A stretch of 64,000 bases of DNA from Nocardioides dokdonensis FR1436 (GCF_001653335.1 NZ_CP015079.1:496001-560000); one strand, 5' to 3'; shown: positions 1 to 8,232, counted from the first letter of the stretch. A program made the numbers and translations. The notes: a model not told the origin generated them from the letters alone.

Positions 1-225
1 GGACGGGTCCTCGTCGGCTTCCACCTCACCGGCGGGCCGGCAGACGCGCGCGACTACCCGCCCGGCGAGTTCGTCACCGACGTCGAGGCCGCCGGTCTGC
101 GCGTGGACCAGCGCTTCGGGTCCTACGAGCTGCACCCCGCCGGCGACGAGTACGCCGTGTGGGTGCTCTCGGCGGCCGACGCGCACGCGCCGACGACCGA
201 GTTCGGCCACCCCGTCCGGGACTGA
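1..225 (+). CDS. C-terminal end of a class I SAM-dependent methyltransferase (partial)
   Basis: The window opens inside this gene; the first base is in frame and a TGA closes it at 223-225, leaving 74 residues. The visible part begins GRVLVGFHLTGG, continues through a helix with VEAAGLRVDQRFGSYEL and ends YAVWVLSA plus a short tail. This order (a late strand, a helix, then a closing beta hairpin ending in a hydrophobic strand) is the usual end of Rossmann-fold methyltransferases. The SAM-binding motif lies outside the window, so the substrate cannot be judged. It converges on the DUF3027 gene with a 15-base gap. Confidence 0.6.
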   Translation, partial: GRVLVGFHLTGGPADARDYPPGEFVTDVEAAGLRVDQRFGSYELHPAGDEYAVWVLSAADAHAPTTEFGHPVRD

Positions 226-240
226 GCCGCCCGCCGGGGG

Positions 241-1020
241 TCAGCCGCGTGCGTGCAACGGGTCCAGGGTGAGGCTGTCGTAGACGTGCTCGGGCATCGG
301 CTGCGGCTCGTGCTTCTTGGCCAGCGCCACCTCGGAGTGGGCGCCGCACCCGTGGCCGAAGGCCACCACGCGACCGTCGTCGTTGGCGTCGCCGTTCGCG
401 CAGACCCCGAAGGTCTGGGCCAGCGGGCCGGCCAGGCGCACCAGGAAGCCGCACGAGTGGCAGGACTGCGGGACCGAGCGGGCCAGCGCGGACTCCGGGC
501 CCTGCTCGCCGTCGTACCAGCGCTGGGCGGCCAGGTCGCGACCCTCGGGTGAGAGGGTGCGCACCCGGCCCAGCCCCAGGTCCTGCGCCACGGCGCGGAT
601 CTGGGCCTTGTCGTCGGTGTCGAGCGGGTCGTCGCCGAAGGAGTAGGTCGGCACCAGGCGCGGGTCGTCGTCGTCGACCGGGAGCAGGTCGCCCGGGGAC
701 ATGTCGCCCGGCTGCATCCGCTCGCGGTAGGGCACCCACGCGGGAGCCACGATCGCCTCGTCCCCCGGGATCAGCACGACCTCGTCGACGGTCACGTGCT
801 TCTGGCGCGGGGCGCGGGCCACGGTCACCGACCAGCGCCACCCCAGGTATCCGGCGCGCTCGCAGGCGAAGAGGTGCGTGACGACGCGCTCGGCCTCGAC
901 GACGTGGCCGAGGTGCCCACCGATGTCGGCGGCACCGACGTCGGAGACGAGGACCTCGCGGGCTGTCTCGACAGCGGCGACGGCGACGGCATCGGGCTTG
1001 ACCCGGGTCATGGTGCTCAC
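241..1020 (-). CDS. DUF3027 family protein
   Basis: A 259-residue soluble protein that matches the actinobacterial DUF3027 family in length and motifs. The N-terminal half contains GHLGHVVEAERVVTHLFACE and GYLGWRWSVTVARA; the middle has an acidic linker around PVDDDDPRL; the C-terminal third carries a cysteine cluster, SCHSCGF followed by FGVCANG, that looks able to bind a metal. No catalytic function is known for the family. The start GTG AGC ACC ATG at the 5' end offers a second in-frame ATG three codons later. It is transcribed away from the MFS gene at 1143, and the roughly 120-base gap between them is the likely divergent promoter region. Confidence 0.75.
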   Translation of the reverse strand: MSTMTRVKPDAVAVAAVETAREVLVSDVGAADIGGHLGHVVEAERVVTHLFACERAGYLGWRWSVTVARAPRQKHVTVDEVVLIPGDEAIVAPAWVPYRERMQPGDMSPGDLLPVDDDDPRLVPTYSFGDDPLDTDDKAQIRAVAQDLGLGRVRTLSPEGRDLAAQRWYDGEQGPESALARSVPQSCHSCGFLVRLAGPLAQTFGVCANGDANDDGRVVAFGHGCGAHSEVALAKKHEPQPMPEHVYDSLTLDPLHARG

Positions 1021-1142
1021 GACGCGCCATCATGCCTCCCCGGCGCCCCGGGCGGCCACACGACCCCCGTCCCGCGCCCGGGCCCGTGCGCTGACCCGGT
1101 GTGCTGCGGGGCCGGGGGTGCACCACCAGGCAGGATGGGCCC

Positions 1143-2609
1143 ATGACGTCGCAGCGCCCCGGACCCGGTGCCCCCGGACCTCCTGGGCCGGAGACCTCCG
1201 GTGAGCGCGCCCGGGCCGTGGGGCGGGGACTGGGCACCGGCGCCAAGGTGGGCGCGCGCGGCGCGGCCGTGGCAGCGCGGGCCACCACCCGGGCCACGGC
1301 CCGGGCCGGCCGCTACGTCGGACGCCAGGCGCACCGCGCCGCCAATGCCGAGGGGGCCGACCGCTCGGGGCTGAACCGCCTCTTCTACCTGCACTTCTTC
1401 AACACCGCCGGCGACGCGGCCGTCGCGATCTCGTTGGCCGGCAGCCTCTTCTTCACGGTCCCGTCCGGGGAGGCGCGCGGCCAGGTCGCGCTGTTCCTGG
1501 GCCTGACGATGCTGCCGTTCGCGATCGTGGCCCCGCTGATCGGGCCGTTCCTCGACCGCTTCAGCCACGGCCGCCGCTGGGCGATCGGCGCGACGATGGC
1601 GATGCGTGCCTTCCTCTGCTGGGGACTGGCCGGAGCCGTGACCGGGGAGTCGGCGTGGCTCTTCGCCGCGGCGCTCGGAGTGCTGGTCTCGTCCAAGGCG
1701 TACGGCGTCACCCGGGCGGCCGCCGTACCGCGGCTGCTGCCGCCGGGGACCACGCTGGTCAAGGCCAACGGACGGGTCTCGCTGGCCGGCATCCTCGGGG
1801 CCACCATCTCGGCCCCGCTCGCCGCCCTCGCCTCTCTCGTCGGTCCGGAGTGGTCGCTGCGCTACGCGTTCGTGCTCTTCGTCGTGGCCACCGTCTTCGC
1901 CATCCGGCTGCCCGAACGGGTCGACTCCTCCGTGGGCGAGGAGATGCTGGTGCTGATGGCTCCCGGCGGCACCTCGACCCCGGCACCGCCCATGTCCGGT
2001 ACGTCGGGTGCCCGACCGCGCACCCGCATCCCCACCACCGTGGCCTTCGCCCTGCGGGCGAACTGCGGGCCGCGCTGGCTGAGCGGGTTCCTGCTCATGT
2101 TCATGGCGTTCCTGTTGCGTGACAACCCGCCGGAGACGGGGCTGCGCGCAGAGGTGCTGATCGGCCTCGTGGTGGCGGCCGCGGGCATCGGCAACGCCGG
2201 TGGCGTCGCCGTCGCCTCGCTGCTGCACCGGCTCCACCCCGCCCCGACGGTCGTCCTGGTGCTCGTGCTGGACGCCGTGGCCGCGCTGGTGGCCACGCTC
2301 TTCTACGGCGTGCTGCCGCTGGTGCTGCTGGGGCTGAGCGCGGGGCTGGCCCAGTCGCTGGCGAAGTTCTGCCTCGACGCCACCATCCAGAGCGACGTGC
2401 CGACCCAGGTGCAGGCCAGCGCCTTCGCCCGCAGCGACACCACGCTGCAGCTGGCCTGGGTCGTGGGCGGCTTCGTGGGCATCGCCCTGCCTCTCGACCC
2501 GGCCCGGCTCGGGCTGGGGGTGGCCTTCGCCGTGCTCAGCGCCTGGACCGTCTTCGTGCTGGCCGGCCGCGCCAAGCAGTTCCCCGGCGAGGTGCCGGTC
2601 ACCGGCTGA
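1143..2609 (+). CDS. MFS transporter, probable exporter
   Basis: A 488-residue major facilitator with about 75 hydrophilic, Pro/Gly/Arg-rich residues before the first membrane segment (YLHFFNTAGDAAVAISLAGS). About 12 hydrophobic segments follow. A basic cytoplasmic loop, LDRFSHGRRWA, sits between segments 2 and 3 where the MFS signature motif A belongs, and the central loop is Pro/Thr-rich. The ATG at 1143 is chosen because longer in-frame extensions run into the divergent promoter region and are not membrane-like. The substrate cannot be told; drug or metabolite export is usual for this subgroup. The long N-terminal tail with GARGAAVAARATTRATARAG looks disordered and may be low-complexity padding. 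Confidence 0.8.
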   Translation: MTSQRPGPGAPGPPGPETSGERARAVGRGLGTGAKVGARGAAVAARATTRATARAGRYVGRQAHRAANAEGADRSGLNRLFYLHFFNTAGDAAVAISLAGSLFFTVPSGEARGQVALFLGLTMLPFAIVAPLIGPFLDRFSHGRRWAIGATMAMRAFLCWGLAGAVTGESAWLFAAALGVLVSSKAYGVTRAAAVPRLLPPGTTLVKANGRVSLAGILGATISAPLAALASLVGPEWSLRYAFVLFVVATVFAIRLPERVDSSVGEEMLVLMAPGGTSTPAPPMSGTSGARPRTRIPTTVAFALRANCGPRWLSGFLLMFMAFLLRDNPPETGLRAEVLIGLVVAAAGIGNAGGVAVASLLHRLHPAPTVVLVLVLDAVAALVATLFYGVLPLVLLGLSAGLAQSLAKFCLDATIQSDVPTQVQASAFARSDTTLQLAWVVGGFVGIALPLDPARLGLGVAFAVLSAWTVFVLAGRAKQFPGEVPVTG

Positions 2610-2631
2610 GGGGCGCCCCGGTGCGGTCGGC

Positions 2632-3027
2632 TCAGCGCTCGAGCTCGTCGGCCAGGGCCCGGAGCAGCTTGGCGGTGGGCGCCACGGTGCCGGCGTCGGG
2701 GTGCCGCCCGTGCCGGTAGTTCTCGCTGAGCCCGTCGAGGAGGCCGATGAGGTCCTCGACGATCGGAGCCATGTCGTCGGGCTTCTTGCGCCGCGCCGCC
2801 TGCTTGTTGCGGCTGACCGAGGCGGGCTGGTCGAGCACCTGCACCTGGAGGGCCTGGTCGCCCCGGCGACCCTGCGCGATCCCGAACTCGACGCGGGTGC
2901 CGGCCTTGAGGGTGGTGACACCCTCGGGCAGCGCCTCGGCGCGCACGTGCACGTCCGGGCCGTCCTCCTGCGACAGGAAGCCGAAACCCTTGTCGGCGTC
3001 GAACCACTTCACCTTGCCCCTGGGCAC
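2632..3027 (-). CDS. Cold-shock domain protein with C-terminal helical extension
   Basis: A 131-residue protein. Residues 1-65 are a cold-shock (OB-fold) domain: GKVKWFDADKGFGFLSQEDG contains RNP1 (KGFGF), and DVHVRAEAL takes the place of RNP2 (usually VFVH). This domain binds single-stranded RNA or DNA as a chaperone. The remaining 65 residues are not part of the classic 67-residue CspA and include a basic patch (RNKQAARRKKPDD) followed by helices (IVEDLIGLLDGL, AKLLRALADEL). The GTG start has a GAGGA seven bases upstream. A TATCCT hexamer at 3105-3110 on this strand would give a leader of about 70 nt, in keeping with the long 5' UTRs known for cold-shock genes. Confidence 0.85.
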   Translation of the reverse strand: MPRGKVKWFDADKGFGFLSQEDGPDVHVRAEALPEGVTTLKAGTRVEFGIAQGRRGDQALQVQVLDQPASVSRNKQAARRKKPDDMAPIVEDLIGLLDGLSENYRHGRHPDAGTVAPTAKLLRALADELER

Positions 3028-3104
3028 AGCAGCATCCTCGGTCTCGTTGCTCGCTTGCGTCGCGCGGTCTCTCGCGCGGCCCGACCGGGCGGTCGGGGCA
3101 GGCC

Positions 3105-3110
3105 AGGATA
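3105..3110 (-). promoter_or_regulatory. Putative -10 element of the cold-shock gene
   Basis: On the minus strand this reads TATCCT. Transcription starting about seven bases downstream would leave a 5' UTR of about 70 nt before the GTG at 3027. I see no clear -35 hexamer, so the call rests on the -10 alone. Confidence 0.35.
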
Positions 3111-3163
3111 GGCAGGCTGTCGAAGCGGTGGGCCACCGGTTCGGGTTCGGCCCGGTGCCCGGC

Positions 3164-3892
3164 TCAGCGCGGCAGCAGGTCGGGGGCCAGGGTCGCCACG
3201 CCGACCACGAGCCCCGCGAGGTTGGCCACGAGCAGCACCAGCACCCACACGAGTGCCGGGACGCGGGTCAACCGGGCGAGCTGGTCGGGGTCGGAGCCGC
3301 GCCGGGCCCGGGCTCCGCGGGCCCCCAGCTCCAGCAACGGACGGGGCGCGGCGAGCAGCAGCAGCCAGGCCACGAGGTAGGCCAGGACGGACTGGAGGGC
3401 CGGGTCGGCCCACCAGGTCACCGCGCCGACGCCGGCACCGGCGAGGACCAGCACCACGACGCCGTACACGTTGCGGACCAGGAGCAGCAGCGCCGCGAGC
3501 AGGGCGACCACAAGCCACAGCAGCGCCAGGCTGCGCCCGTCGGCGAGCAGCAGCGCGGCACCGAGGCCCACCACGGCCGGCGCCAGGTAGCCCGCGGCCA
3601 GCATCACCACCATGCCCGGCCCGCGCGGACGGCCCCGGGAGAGGGTGACGCCCGAGGTGTCCGAGTGCAGGCGGATGCCCTGGAGGCGCCGCCCGACCAG
3701 CACGGCCACGACGGCGTGCCCGGCCTCGTGGACGACGGTGACGCCCAGGCGTACCCGCGGCCAGGTGACCGGGAGCCACACCAGGGCGAGGGCGGCCGCG
3801 CCGGTGAGCAGCACGAACGACGCCTCGGGCACGGGCTGGCGCGAAGTCGCCTCGTCCCACAGGCGGGCGGCCACCTCCTGCGGCGCGGTCAC
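3164..3892 (-). CDS. M50-type membrane zinc metallopeptidase
   Basis: A 242-residue multi-pass membrane protein. The motif VTVVHEAGHAVVAVLVGRRL near residue 55 holds the HExxH zinc site (HEAGH) inside a membrane segment. This is diagnostic of the M50 site-2-protease group, which cuts membrane-embedded substrates. Further hydrophobic segments follow (VVMLAAGYLAPAVVGLGAALLL, LLWLVVALLAALLLLV), and the C-terminus has two more. There is no PDZ domain, so it is of the compact M50B/SpoIVFB-like size. The second DxG-type zinc ligand is not obvious to me. The GTG start overlaps the stop of the upstream HAD-LarE gene by four bases (GTGA), so the two are probably translationally coupled. Confidence 0.75.
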   Translation of the reverse strand: MTAPQEVAARLWDEATSRQPVPEASFVLLTGAAALALVWLPVTWPRVRLGVTVVHEAGHAVVAVLVGRRLQGIRLHSDTSGVTLSRGRPRGPGMVVMLAAGYLAPAVVGLGAALLLADGRSLALLWLVVALLAALLLLVRNVYGVVVLVLAGAGVGAVTWWADPALQSVLAYLVAWLLLLAAPRPLLELGARGARARRGSDPDQLARLTRVPALVWVLVLLVANLAGLVVGVATLAPDLLPR

Positions 3893-5373
3893 CGCCAGCG
3901 CTCGGGCTCGGTCAGCAGCTCGTTCATCGACCCGGACCGGAACCCGCGCCGCGACACCTCGGCCACGGCGAACCCCGCGCCGCGCACCGCGGCGCACACG
4001 TCGTAGACCAGGGCGCCCGGCTCGGCCAGCCGTCCCGCCAGCAGCGCGGCGTCGACCTCGACCGAGGCGACCTCGCGGCCCTCGCGGACCCCGAGGTCGC
4101 GCACCCGCAGGTCGCGCACCGGCACGCCGGCCGCGGCGAGCACCTCGCGCACGGCTGCCTCGGCCCGCTCCACCCGGGCCAGCCGGTGCGGGCTGACCTC
4201 GATGCCGTAGGCGATGCGCGAGGACAGGCAGGCGGCGGCGGGCTTGTCCCAGGTGGGCAGTCCCCAGCGCCGCGACGCCTCACGCACCTGCGCCTTGGTC
4301 AGGCCCGCGTCGGCCAGCGGGGTGAGCGCGCCGCGCTCGGCGGCCGCGCGGATGCCGGGGCGGAAGCCGGCCACGACGTCGTCGGCGTTGGTGCCGGTGG
4401 CCACGTGCGCGATCCGGTGCTGCGCGGCGAGCGGGACCAGGGTCTCGAGCAGCTCGGCCTTGCAGAAGAAGCACCGGTCACCGGCGTTGGCGCGGTAGCC
4501 CTCGCGCTCCATCTCCTGGGTGCGCGGGGTGAGCACCCGGACCCCGAGCTCGTCCGCCAGCTGCCGGGCCGGGCCCCGCTCGGAGCGGGGCAACGCATCC
4601 GAGTAGCCGGTCGCCGCGACGACCCGCCCCGGGCCGAGCGCACGCACCGCCGCCGCGAGCAGGAACGCGCTGTCGGCCCCACCGCTGTAGGCCACCAGCA
4701 GCGAGCCGCGTCGTCCCAGGTCCGCCGCCAGCGCGGCGAGTCGCTGGTCGAGGAGGTGCTCCTCGAGCCAGACGGGGAACGCGGAGAGGTCGTCGAGGAC
4801 CACGTGGGTGCCTGCGGCCAGCAGCTCCTCGCGGGTGCATCCGCCGCTGAGGACGGAGACGCTGGTGGCACCGGCCGCGAGGGCCCCCTCGACGTCGTGG
4901 ACGTGGTCGCCCACGTAGACCGACGCCCCCTGCCGGAGCAGCACGTCGGCCTTTCCGACGCCCCACACGCCTCCCTCGAGGTGGTCGGGGTCGAGGCCGG
5001 CGTGCTCGAGGTGCAGGCGCGCGTTGGGGGCGAACTTGCCCGTGACGACGAGCACCCGGCCGCGGTGGGCACGCACGGCCGCGACCGCCTCGTGCGCACC
5101 GTCCAGCACCGTCGCGGCCGCCACGGCGCGCGAGGGGTAGATCTCGCGGAACCGGTCGACGGCGGCCGTCAGCGTGTGCGCCGGGAGGTGCGGGGCCAGC
5201 ATCTGGTCGAGCGGCGGCCCCAACCGGGCCGTCAGCTCCGCCACCGGCAGTCGGACCCCGAGCTCGGTGGCGAGGACCTCCAGCACCGCACCGATGCCCG
5301 GACGGGAGTCGATCAGGGTCATGTCGAGGTCGAAACCCACCACCAGCGGCAGGGCGGGGGTCGCAACGGGCAC
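3889..5373 (-). CDS. larE: Fusion of a HAD-family phosphatase and LarE-type ATP-dependent sulfur transferase
   Basis: A 494-residue two-domain protein. Residues 1-205 are a HAD hydrolase: VGFDLDMTLIDS gives the DxD nucleophile pair (D15, D17), VVTGK is motif II and GDHVHD near 155-160 is motif IV. Residues 210-494 are LarE: a PP-loop ATP site AYSGGADSAFL (230-235), then GDRCFFCK with C301 and C304, and AACLSSRIAYG with C382. LarE inserts sulfur into the pyridinium cofactor precursor of nickel-dependent lactate racemase. The lactobacillar enzyme has a single sacrificial cysteine, whereas forms with three cysteines carry a [4Fe-4S] cluster; this protein has all three. The GTG start is chosen because TACGCT ends seven bases upstream. 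No larA, larB or larC is in the window. Confidence 0.85.
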   Translation of the reverse strand: MPVATPALPLVVGFDLDMTLIDSRPGIGAVLEVLATELGVRLPVAELTARLGPPLDQMLAPHLPAHTLTAAVDRFREIYPSRAVAAATVLDGAHEAVAAVRAHRGRVLVVTGKFAPNARLHLEHAGLDPDHLEGGVWGVGKADVLLRQGASVYVGDHVHDVEGALAAGATSVSVLSGGCTREELLAAGTHVVLDDLSAFPVWLEEHLLDQRLAALAADLGRRGSLLVAYSGGADSAFLLAAAVRALGPGRVVAATGYSDALPRSERGPARQLADELGVRVLTPRTQEMEREGYRANAGDRCFFCKAELLETLVPLAAQHRIAHVATGTNADDVVAGFRPGIRAAAERGALTPLADAGLTKAQVREASRRWGLPTWDKPAAACLSSRIAYGIEVSPHRLARVERAEAAVREVLAAAGVPVRDLRVRDLGVREGREVASVEVDAALLAGRLAEPGALVYDVCAAVRGAGFAVAEVSRRGFRSGSMNELLTEPERWR

Positions 5374-5380
5374 GGCCACG

Positions 5381-5386
5381 AGCGTA
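5381..5386 (-). promoter_or_regulatory. -10 element, leaderless HAD-LarE gene
   Basis: Minus strand TACGCT, followed by seven bases and the GTG at 5373. This places the transcription start at or next to the start codon. Confidence 0.55.
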
Positions 5387-5473
5387 GACGAGGACACCGG
5401 GAGCCGGTCGTCCACAGACTCCGACGTTCGACTGTCGTAGCGGCGTCTCATCCGTCACACTGGTCCTCCCCCA

Positions 5474-5492
5474 CCCCGGGTGACACCCGGGG
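5474..5492. repeat. Inverted repeat, 8-bp arms, in the HAD-LarE/subtilase divergent region
   Basis: CCCCGGGT and ACCCGGGG are separated by GAC, a perfect 8-bp inverted repeat about 95 bases upstream of the subtilase start. It could be an operator or an mRNA hairpin. Confidence 0.5.
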
Positions 5493-5519
5493 ACTTCGCT
5501 GCTCCCCGACACGACGGGA

Positions 5520-5536
5520 CCCGGACACCGTCCGGG
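5520..5536. repeat. Inverted repeat, 7-bp arms, upstream of the subtilase
   Basis: CCCGGAC and GTCCGGG flank ACC, a perfect 7-bp inverted repeat 50 bases upstream of the subtilase GTG. It lies 28 bases after the preceding inverted repeat. Confidence 0.5.
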
Positions 5537-5586
5537 CACCGGTCCGAGCAGCAGGCACCACCCCTTCCCCGACCCAGGAGCACGAC

Positions 5587-7752
5587 GTGACCCGCAGCGC
5601 CGCCACCCACCGCCGACACGGCGTACGCCGTGCGCTGGCGGCCGGGACGGCGCTCGCGGCCGCGGGAGCGGCTCTCCTGGCAGTGGGCACCCCGACCCAG
5701 GCGCTCCCCGGGGCCTCGGTCGCGCGCACCGAGCTCTACCTGGTCACCTTGAGGGGCCCGGGCACCTCGGGCAGCGCCTCCGAGGTCGGCCCGGCGCTGC
5801 AGGAGATGCGGATGCGGACCCGGCAGCAGCGGCTGCTGGACTCCGTGGACGCCCCCGACCCCGTCTACCGCTGGACCACGGCGCTCAACGGCGTCGCCGT
5901 CGAGCTCACCGCGCAGCAGGCCACCCGTCTCGCGGCGACGCCCGACGTGGCGCTGGTCGAGCCCAGCCGCGTGCGTCCCCTCGCCGCCGCTGACGAGACC
6001 ACCAGCTCCGGCCTGAGCCCCTCGGCCCGCACCCAGGGCGGGCGGGGCGTGGTCATCGGCTTCGTCGACACCGGCCTCGACCCCGACGGCCCGGTCTTCT
6101 CGTCCGTGCCCGGCCTCGGCCCGGCGCCCGCGGACTTCGGCGGGGTCTGCACCGACGCCGACGACTGGGGTCCCGCGACCTGCAACGGCAAGGTCGTGGC
6201 CGGCGACTGGTTCGTGGCGGGGTTCGGCGCCGACTCGGTGCGCTCCTCCACCTCCCTCTCCCCTCGTGACGACCGCGGGCACGGCACCGCCATGGCCTCG
6301 ATCGCCGCCGGCAACTCCGAGGTCAGCGTCCGGGTGGGCGAGCAGAGCCTCGGCCGGTACGCCGGCGTGGCCCCCCAGGCCCGCATCGCCGTCTACAAGG
6401 CCTGCTGGAGCGCCCCCGACCCCGCGGACGACGGCTGTGCGACCGCCGACCTGGTGACCGCGATCGACCGCGCCACCAACGACGGCGTCGACGTGCTCAA
6501 CCTCTCCGTGGGCGGTCCGCCGACCCTCGACACCGTCGAGACCGCGCTGCTCGGCGCCGCCGAGGCCGGCATCGTCGTGGTGGCCGCCGCCGGCAACGGT
6601 GGCCCGGACGGCACCGCCGCGCACCCCTCGCCGTGGGTCACGACCGTGGGCGCCAGCAGCGCCACCCAGCGGGAGGGTCGCGTCCGCCTGGGCGCCGACG
6701 GCCCGCGCGTCAGCGGCGCGATGCTCGGAGACGCGACCGTCGGCCCGGTCCGCCTCGTGCGGGGGTCCGACGCCGCCTCGACCGGCTCCTCGCGCCAGGA
6801 CGCGGCCCTGTGCACGCCCGGCAGCCTCGACGCGGCCCTGGTCGCCGACCGCGTCGTGCTGTGCGAGCGCGGCGGGGTGGGTCGCGTCGACAAGTCCGCC
6901 GCGGTGCAGCGGGCCGACGGAGCCGGGATGATCCTGGCCAACACCGGGCCGGGCTCGCTCGACGCCGACTTCCACAGCGTCCCGACCGTGCACCTCGCGG
7001 CCGCCGACGCCGACGTCGTACGCCGCTGGGCACAGGCGCACCCGGCCGGCAAGGTGCGGCTCCAGCCGCGCGGCGCCCGCTCGGCCCCCCTGGAGGTGCT
7101 GCCGTTCTCCGGCAGCGGCGACCCCTCCGCCGCCGTCCTCAAGCCCGACCTGGTGGCCCCGGGTGCAGGCATCGTCGGTGCGGTCCCGGCCGGCGCCTCC
7201 GACCGGCGCTGGGACACCCAGAGCGGCACCTCGCCGGCCACGGCCTGGACCAGCGGCACCGCAGCGCGCCTCCTGGCGCGGCGGGACTGGAGCGCTCCGC
7301 AGGTCCGCTCGGCCCTGGCCACCACCGCCGACCCCGTGCCCGGTGCCGCTGCGCTGGACGCCGGTGCGGGACGGGTGCGCGGCCAGCGCGCCCTGCGCCC
7401 GGGCCTGCTGCACGACGTCGACCTGGGCGACTACCGCGCCTGGCTCAACGGGGACCTGCGCGCCTCCGAGCCGCTCAACACCGCGTCGGTGCTGCTCAGC
7501 GGCGGCCGGTCGACGACCACTCGCACGGTGACCAACGCAGGCAGCCGCGCCCGCTACTTCTCGTCCTCGGTCGGCGGGTTCACCGCCCACGACGTGAGCG
7601 TGACGCCGGCGGCGCTGCGGCTCGGCCCGGGCGAGTCGGCGACCTACACGGTGCGGGTCCGCGGCGGCACCCGCACCAGTGACGACGGCTTCGTGCTGTG
7701 GCGCGGCAGCCACGGCACCCGGACCCGGGTGCCGGTCCAGCTCAGCCGCTGA
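5587..7752 (+). CDS. Secreted S8 subtilisin-like serine protease
   Basis: A 721-residue exported protease. The start is a GTG preceded by AGGAG with a six-base spacer. A basic N-terminus (THRRHGVRRALAAG) and hydrophobic stretch ending near PTQALPG form a signal peptide. An I9-type propeptide follows (LYLVTLRG onward). The catalytic triad is visible: D161 in GFVDTGLDPDG, H232 in DRGHGTAMAS and S549 in SGTSPATAW; the oxyanion-hole N337 is in AAAGNGGPDG. A PA-type insert (around VVLCERGGVGRVDKSAAVQR) precedes the serine. A fibronectin-III-like domain with VTNAGSRARYF and LGPGESATYTVRV closes the chain. The usual GTSMATPHVAG around the serine is here GTSPATAWTSG, so the conserved Pro-His is lost. 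It overlaps the convergent SRPBCC gene by 11 bases. Confidence 0.9.
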   Translation: MTRSAATHRRHGVRRALAAGTALAAAGAALLAVGTPTQALPGASVARTELYLVTLRGPGTSGSASEVGPALQEMRMRTRQQRLLDSVDAPDPVYRWTTALNGVAVELTAQQATRLAATPDVALVEPSRVRPLAAADETTSSGLSPSARTQGGRGVVIGFVDTGLDPDGPVFSSVPGLGPAPADFGGVCTDADDWGPATCNGKVVAGDWFVAGFGADSVRSSTSLSPRDDRGHGTAMASIAAGNSEVSVRVGEQSLGRYAGVAPQARIAVYKACWSAPDPADDGCATADLVTAIDRATNDGVDVLNLSVGGPPTLDTVETALLGAAEAGIVVVAAAGNGGPDGTAAHPSPWVTTVGASSATQREGRVRLGADGPRVSGAMLGDATVGPVRLVRGSDAASTGSSRQDAALCTPGSLDAALVADRVVLCERGGVGRVDKSAAVQRADGAGMILANTGPGSLDADFHSVPTVHLAAADADVVRRWAQAHPAGKVRLQPRGARSAPLEVLPFSGSGDPSAAVLKPDLVAPGAGIVGAVPAGASDRRWDTQSGTSPATAWTSGTAARLLARRDWSAPQVRSALATTADPVPGAAALDAGAGRVRGQRALRPGLLHDVDLGDYRAWLNGDLRASEPLNTASVLLSGGRSTTTRTVTNAGSRARYFSSSVGGFTAHDVSVTPAALRLGPGESATYTVRVRGGTRTSDDGFVLWRGSHGTRTRVPVQLSR

Positions 7753-8179
7753 CGCGCGGGTCCTCCTGCGTCGCGAGCGCCTCCGCCTGCGCGACCAGCA
7801 GACTCAGCGCCTCAGGCGCCTGGGCGACGACCATCGGGCCGATGTCGTCCGCTCCCGGTCCCTCGATGCTGGTGACGACGGTCAGCCGGGCGCCGTGCTC
7901 GGTCGCCTCGACCAGGTGGTCGATGCGGATGAGCAGCTCCCCGAGACGCAGCTCGTCGCAGTAGCGCGCGTCGGGACTGACGGCGACCAGGGTGAAGTCG
8001 GCCTCGATGCCGCCGGCCAGCACCATCGTCCCGGTGGTGCCCAGCCGGAACGGACCGTCGAGGACCACCCGGTCGACCGCGGGGTCCCAGGTGGCCCAGG
8101 TGGTGATGTCGGACCACAGGGTCCACACGTGCGCCGGAGAAGCACTCGTCGTGGCCGTCTCGGTGTGCTCGAACTCCAT
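7742..8179 (-). CDS. SRPBCC (START-like) family protein
   Basis: A 145-residue single-domain protein. It opens EFEHTETATTSASPAHVWTLW, the typical first strand and helix of the Bet v 1/START fold. TTWATWDPAVDRVVLDGPF then matches polyketide cyclase/dehydrase family members. Such proteins bind hydrophobic ligands in a deep cavity, and no ligand can be inferred. A TAGGTT hexamer ends eight bases before the ATG, so the mRNA is probably leaderless. Its 3' end overlaps the subtilase stop by 11 bases in convergent orientation. Confidence 0.75.
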   Translation of the reverse strand: MEFEHTETATTSASPAHVWTLWSDITTWATWDPAVDRVVLDGPFRLGTTGTMVLAGGIEADFTLVAVSPDARYCDELRLGELLIRIDHLVEATEHGARLTVVTSIEGPGADDIGPMVVAQAPEALSLLVAQAEALATQEDPRVSG

Positions 8180-8187
8180 GACGGGCG

Positions 8188-8193
8188 AACCTA
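8188..8193 (-). promoter_or_regulatory. -10 element, leaderless SRPBCC gene
   Basis: Minus strand TAGGTT, then eight bases, then the ATG at 8179. Confidence 0.5.
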
Positions 8194-8232
8194 GGCCACA
8201 TCTTGCTTTCTGACCAGAGCCCTCGGAGGGGC

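Noticed and set aside
4186..5586. In-frame plus-strand extension upstream of the subtilase signal peptide
   Set aside because: It is antisense to the HAD-LarE gene, and a good SD, GTG start and signal peptide begin at 5587.
5455..7713. Very long open frame on the minus strand opposite the subtilase
   Set aside because: It is antisense to a protease with all catalytic motifs. The translation is Arg/Gly/Ala/His-rich with no domain pattern, as expected from GC-rich third positions.
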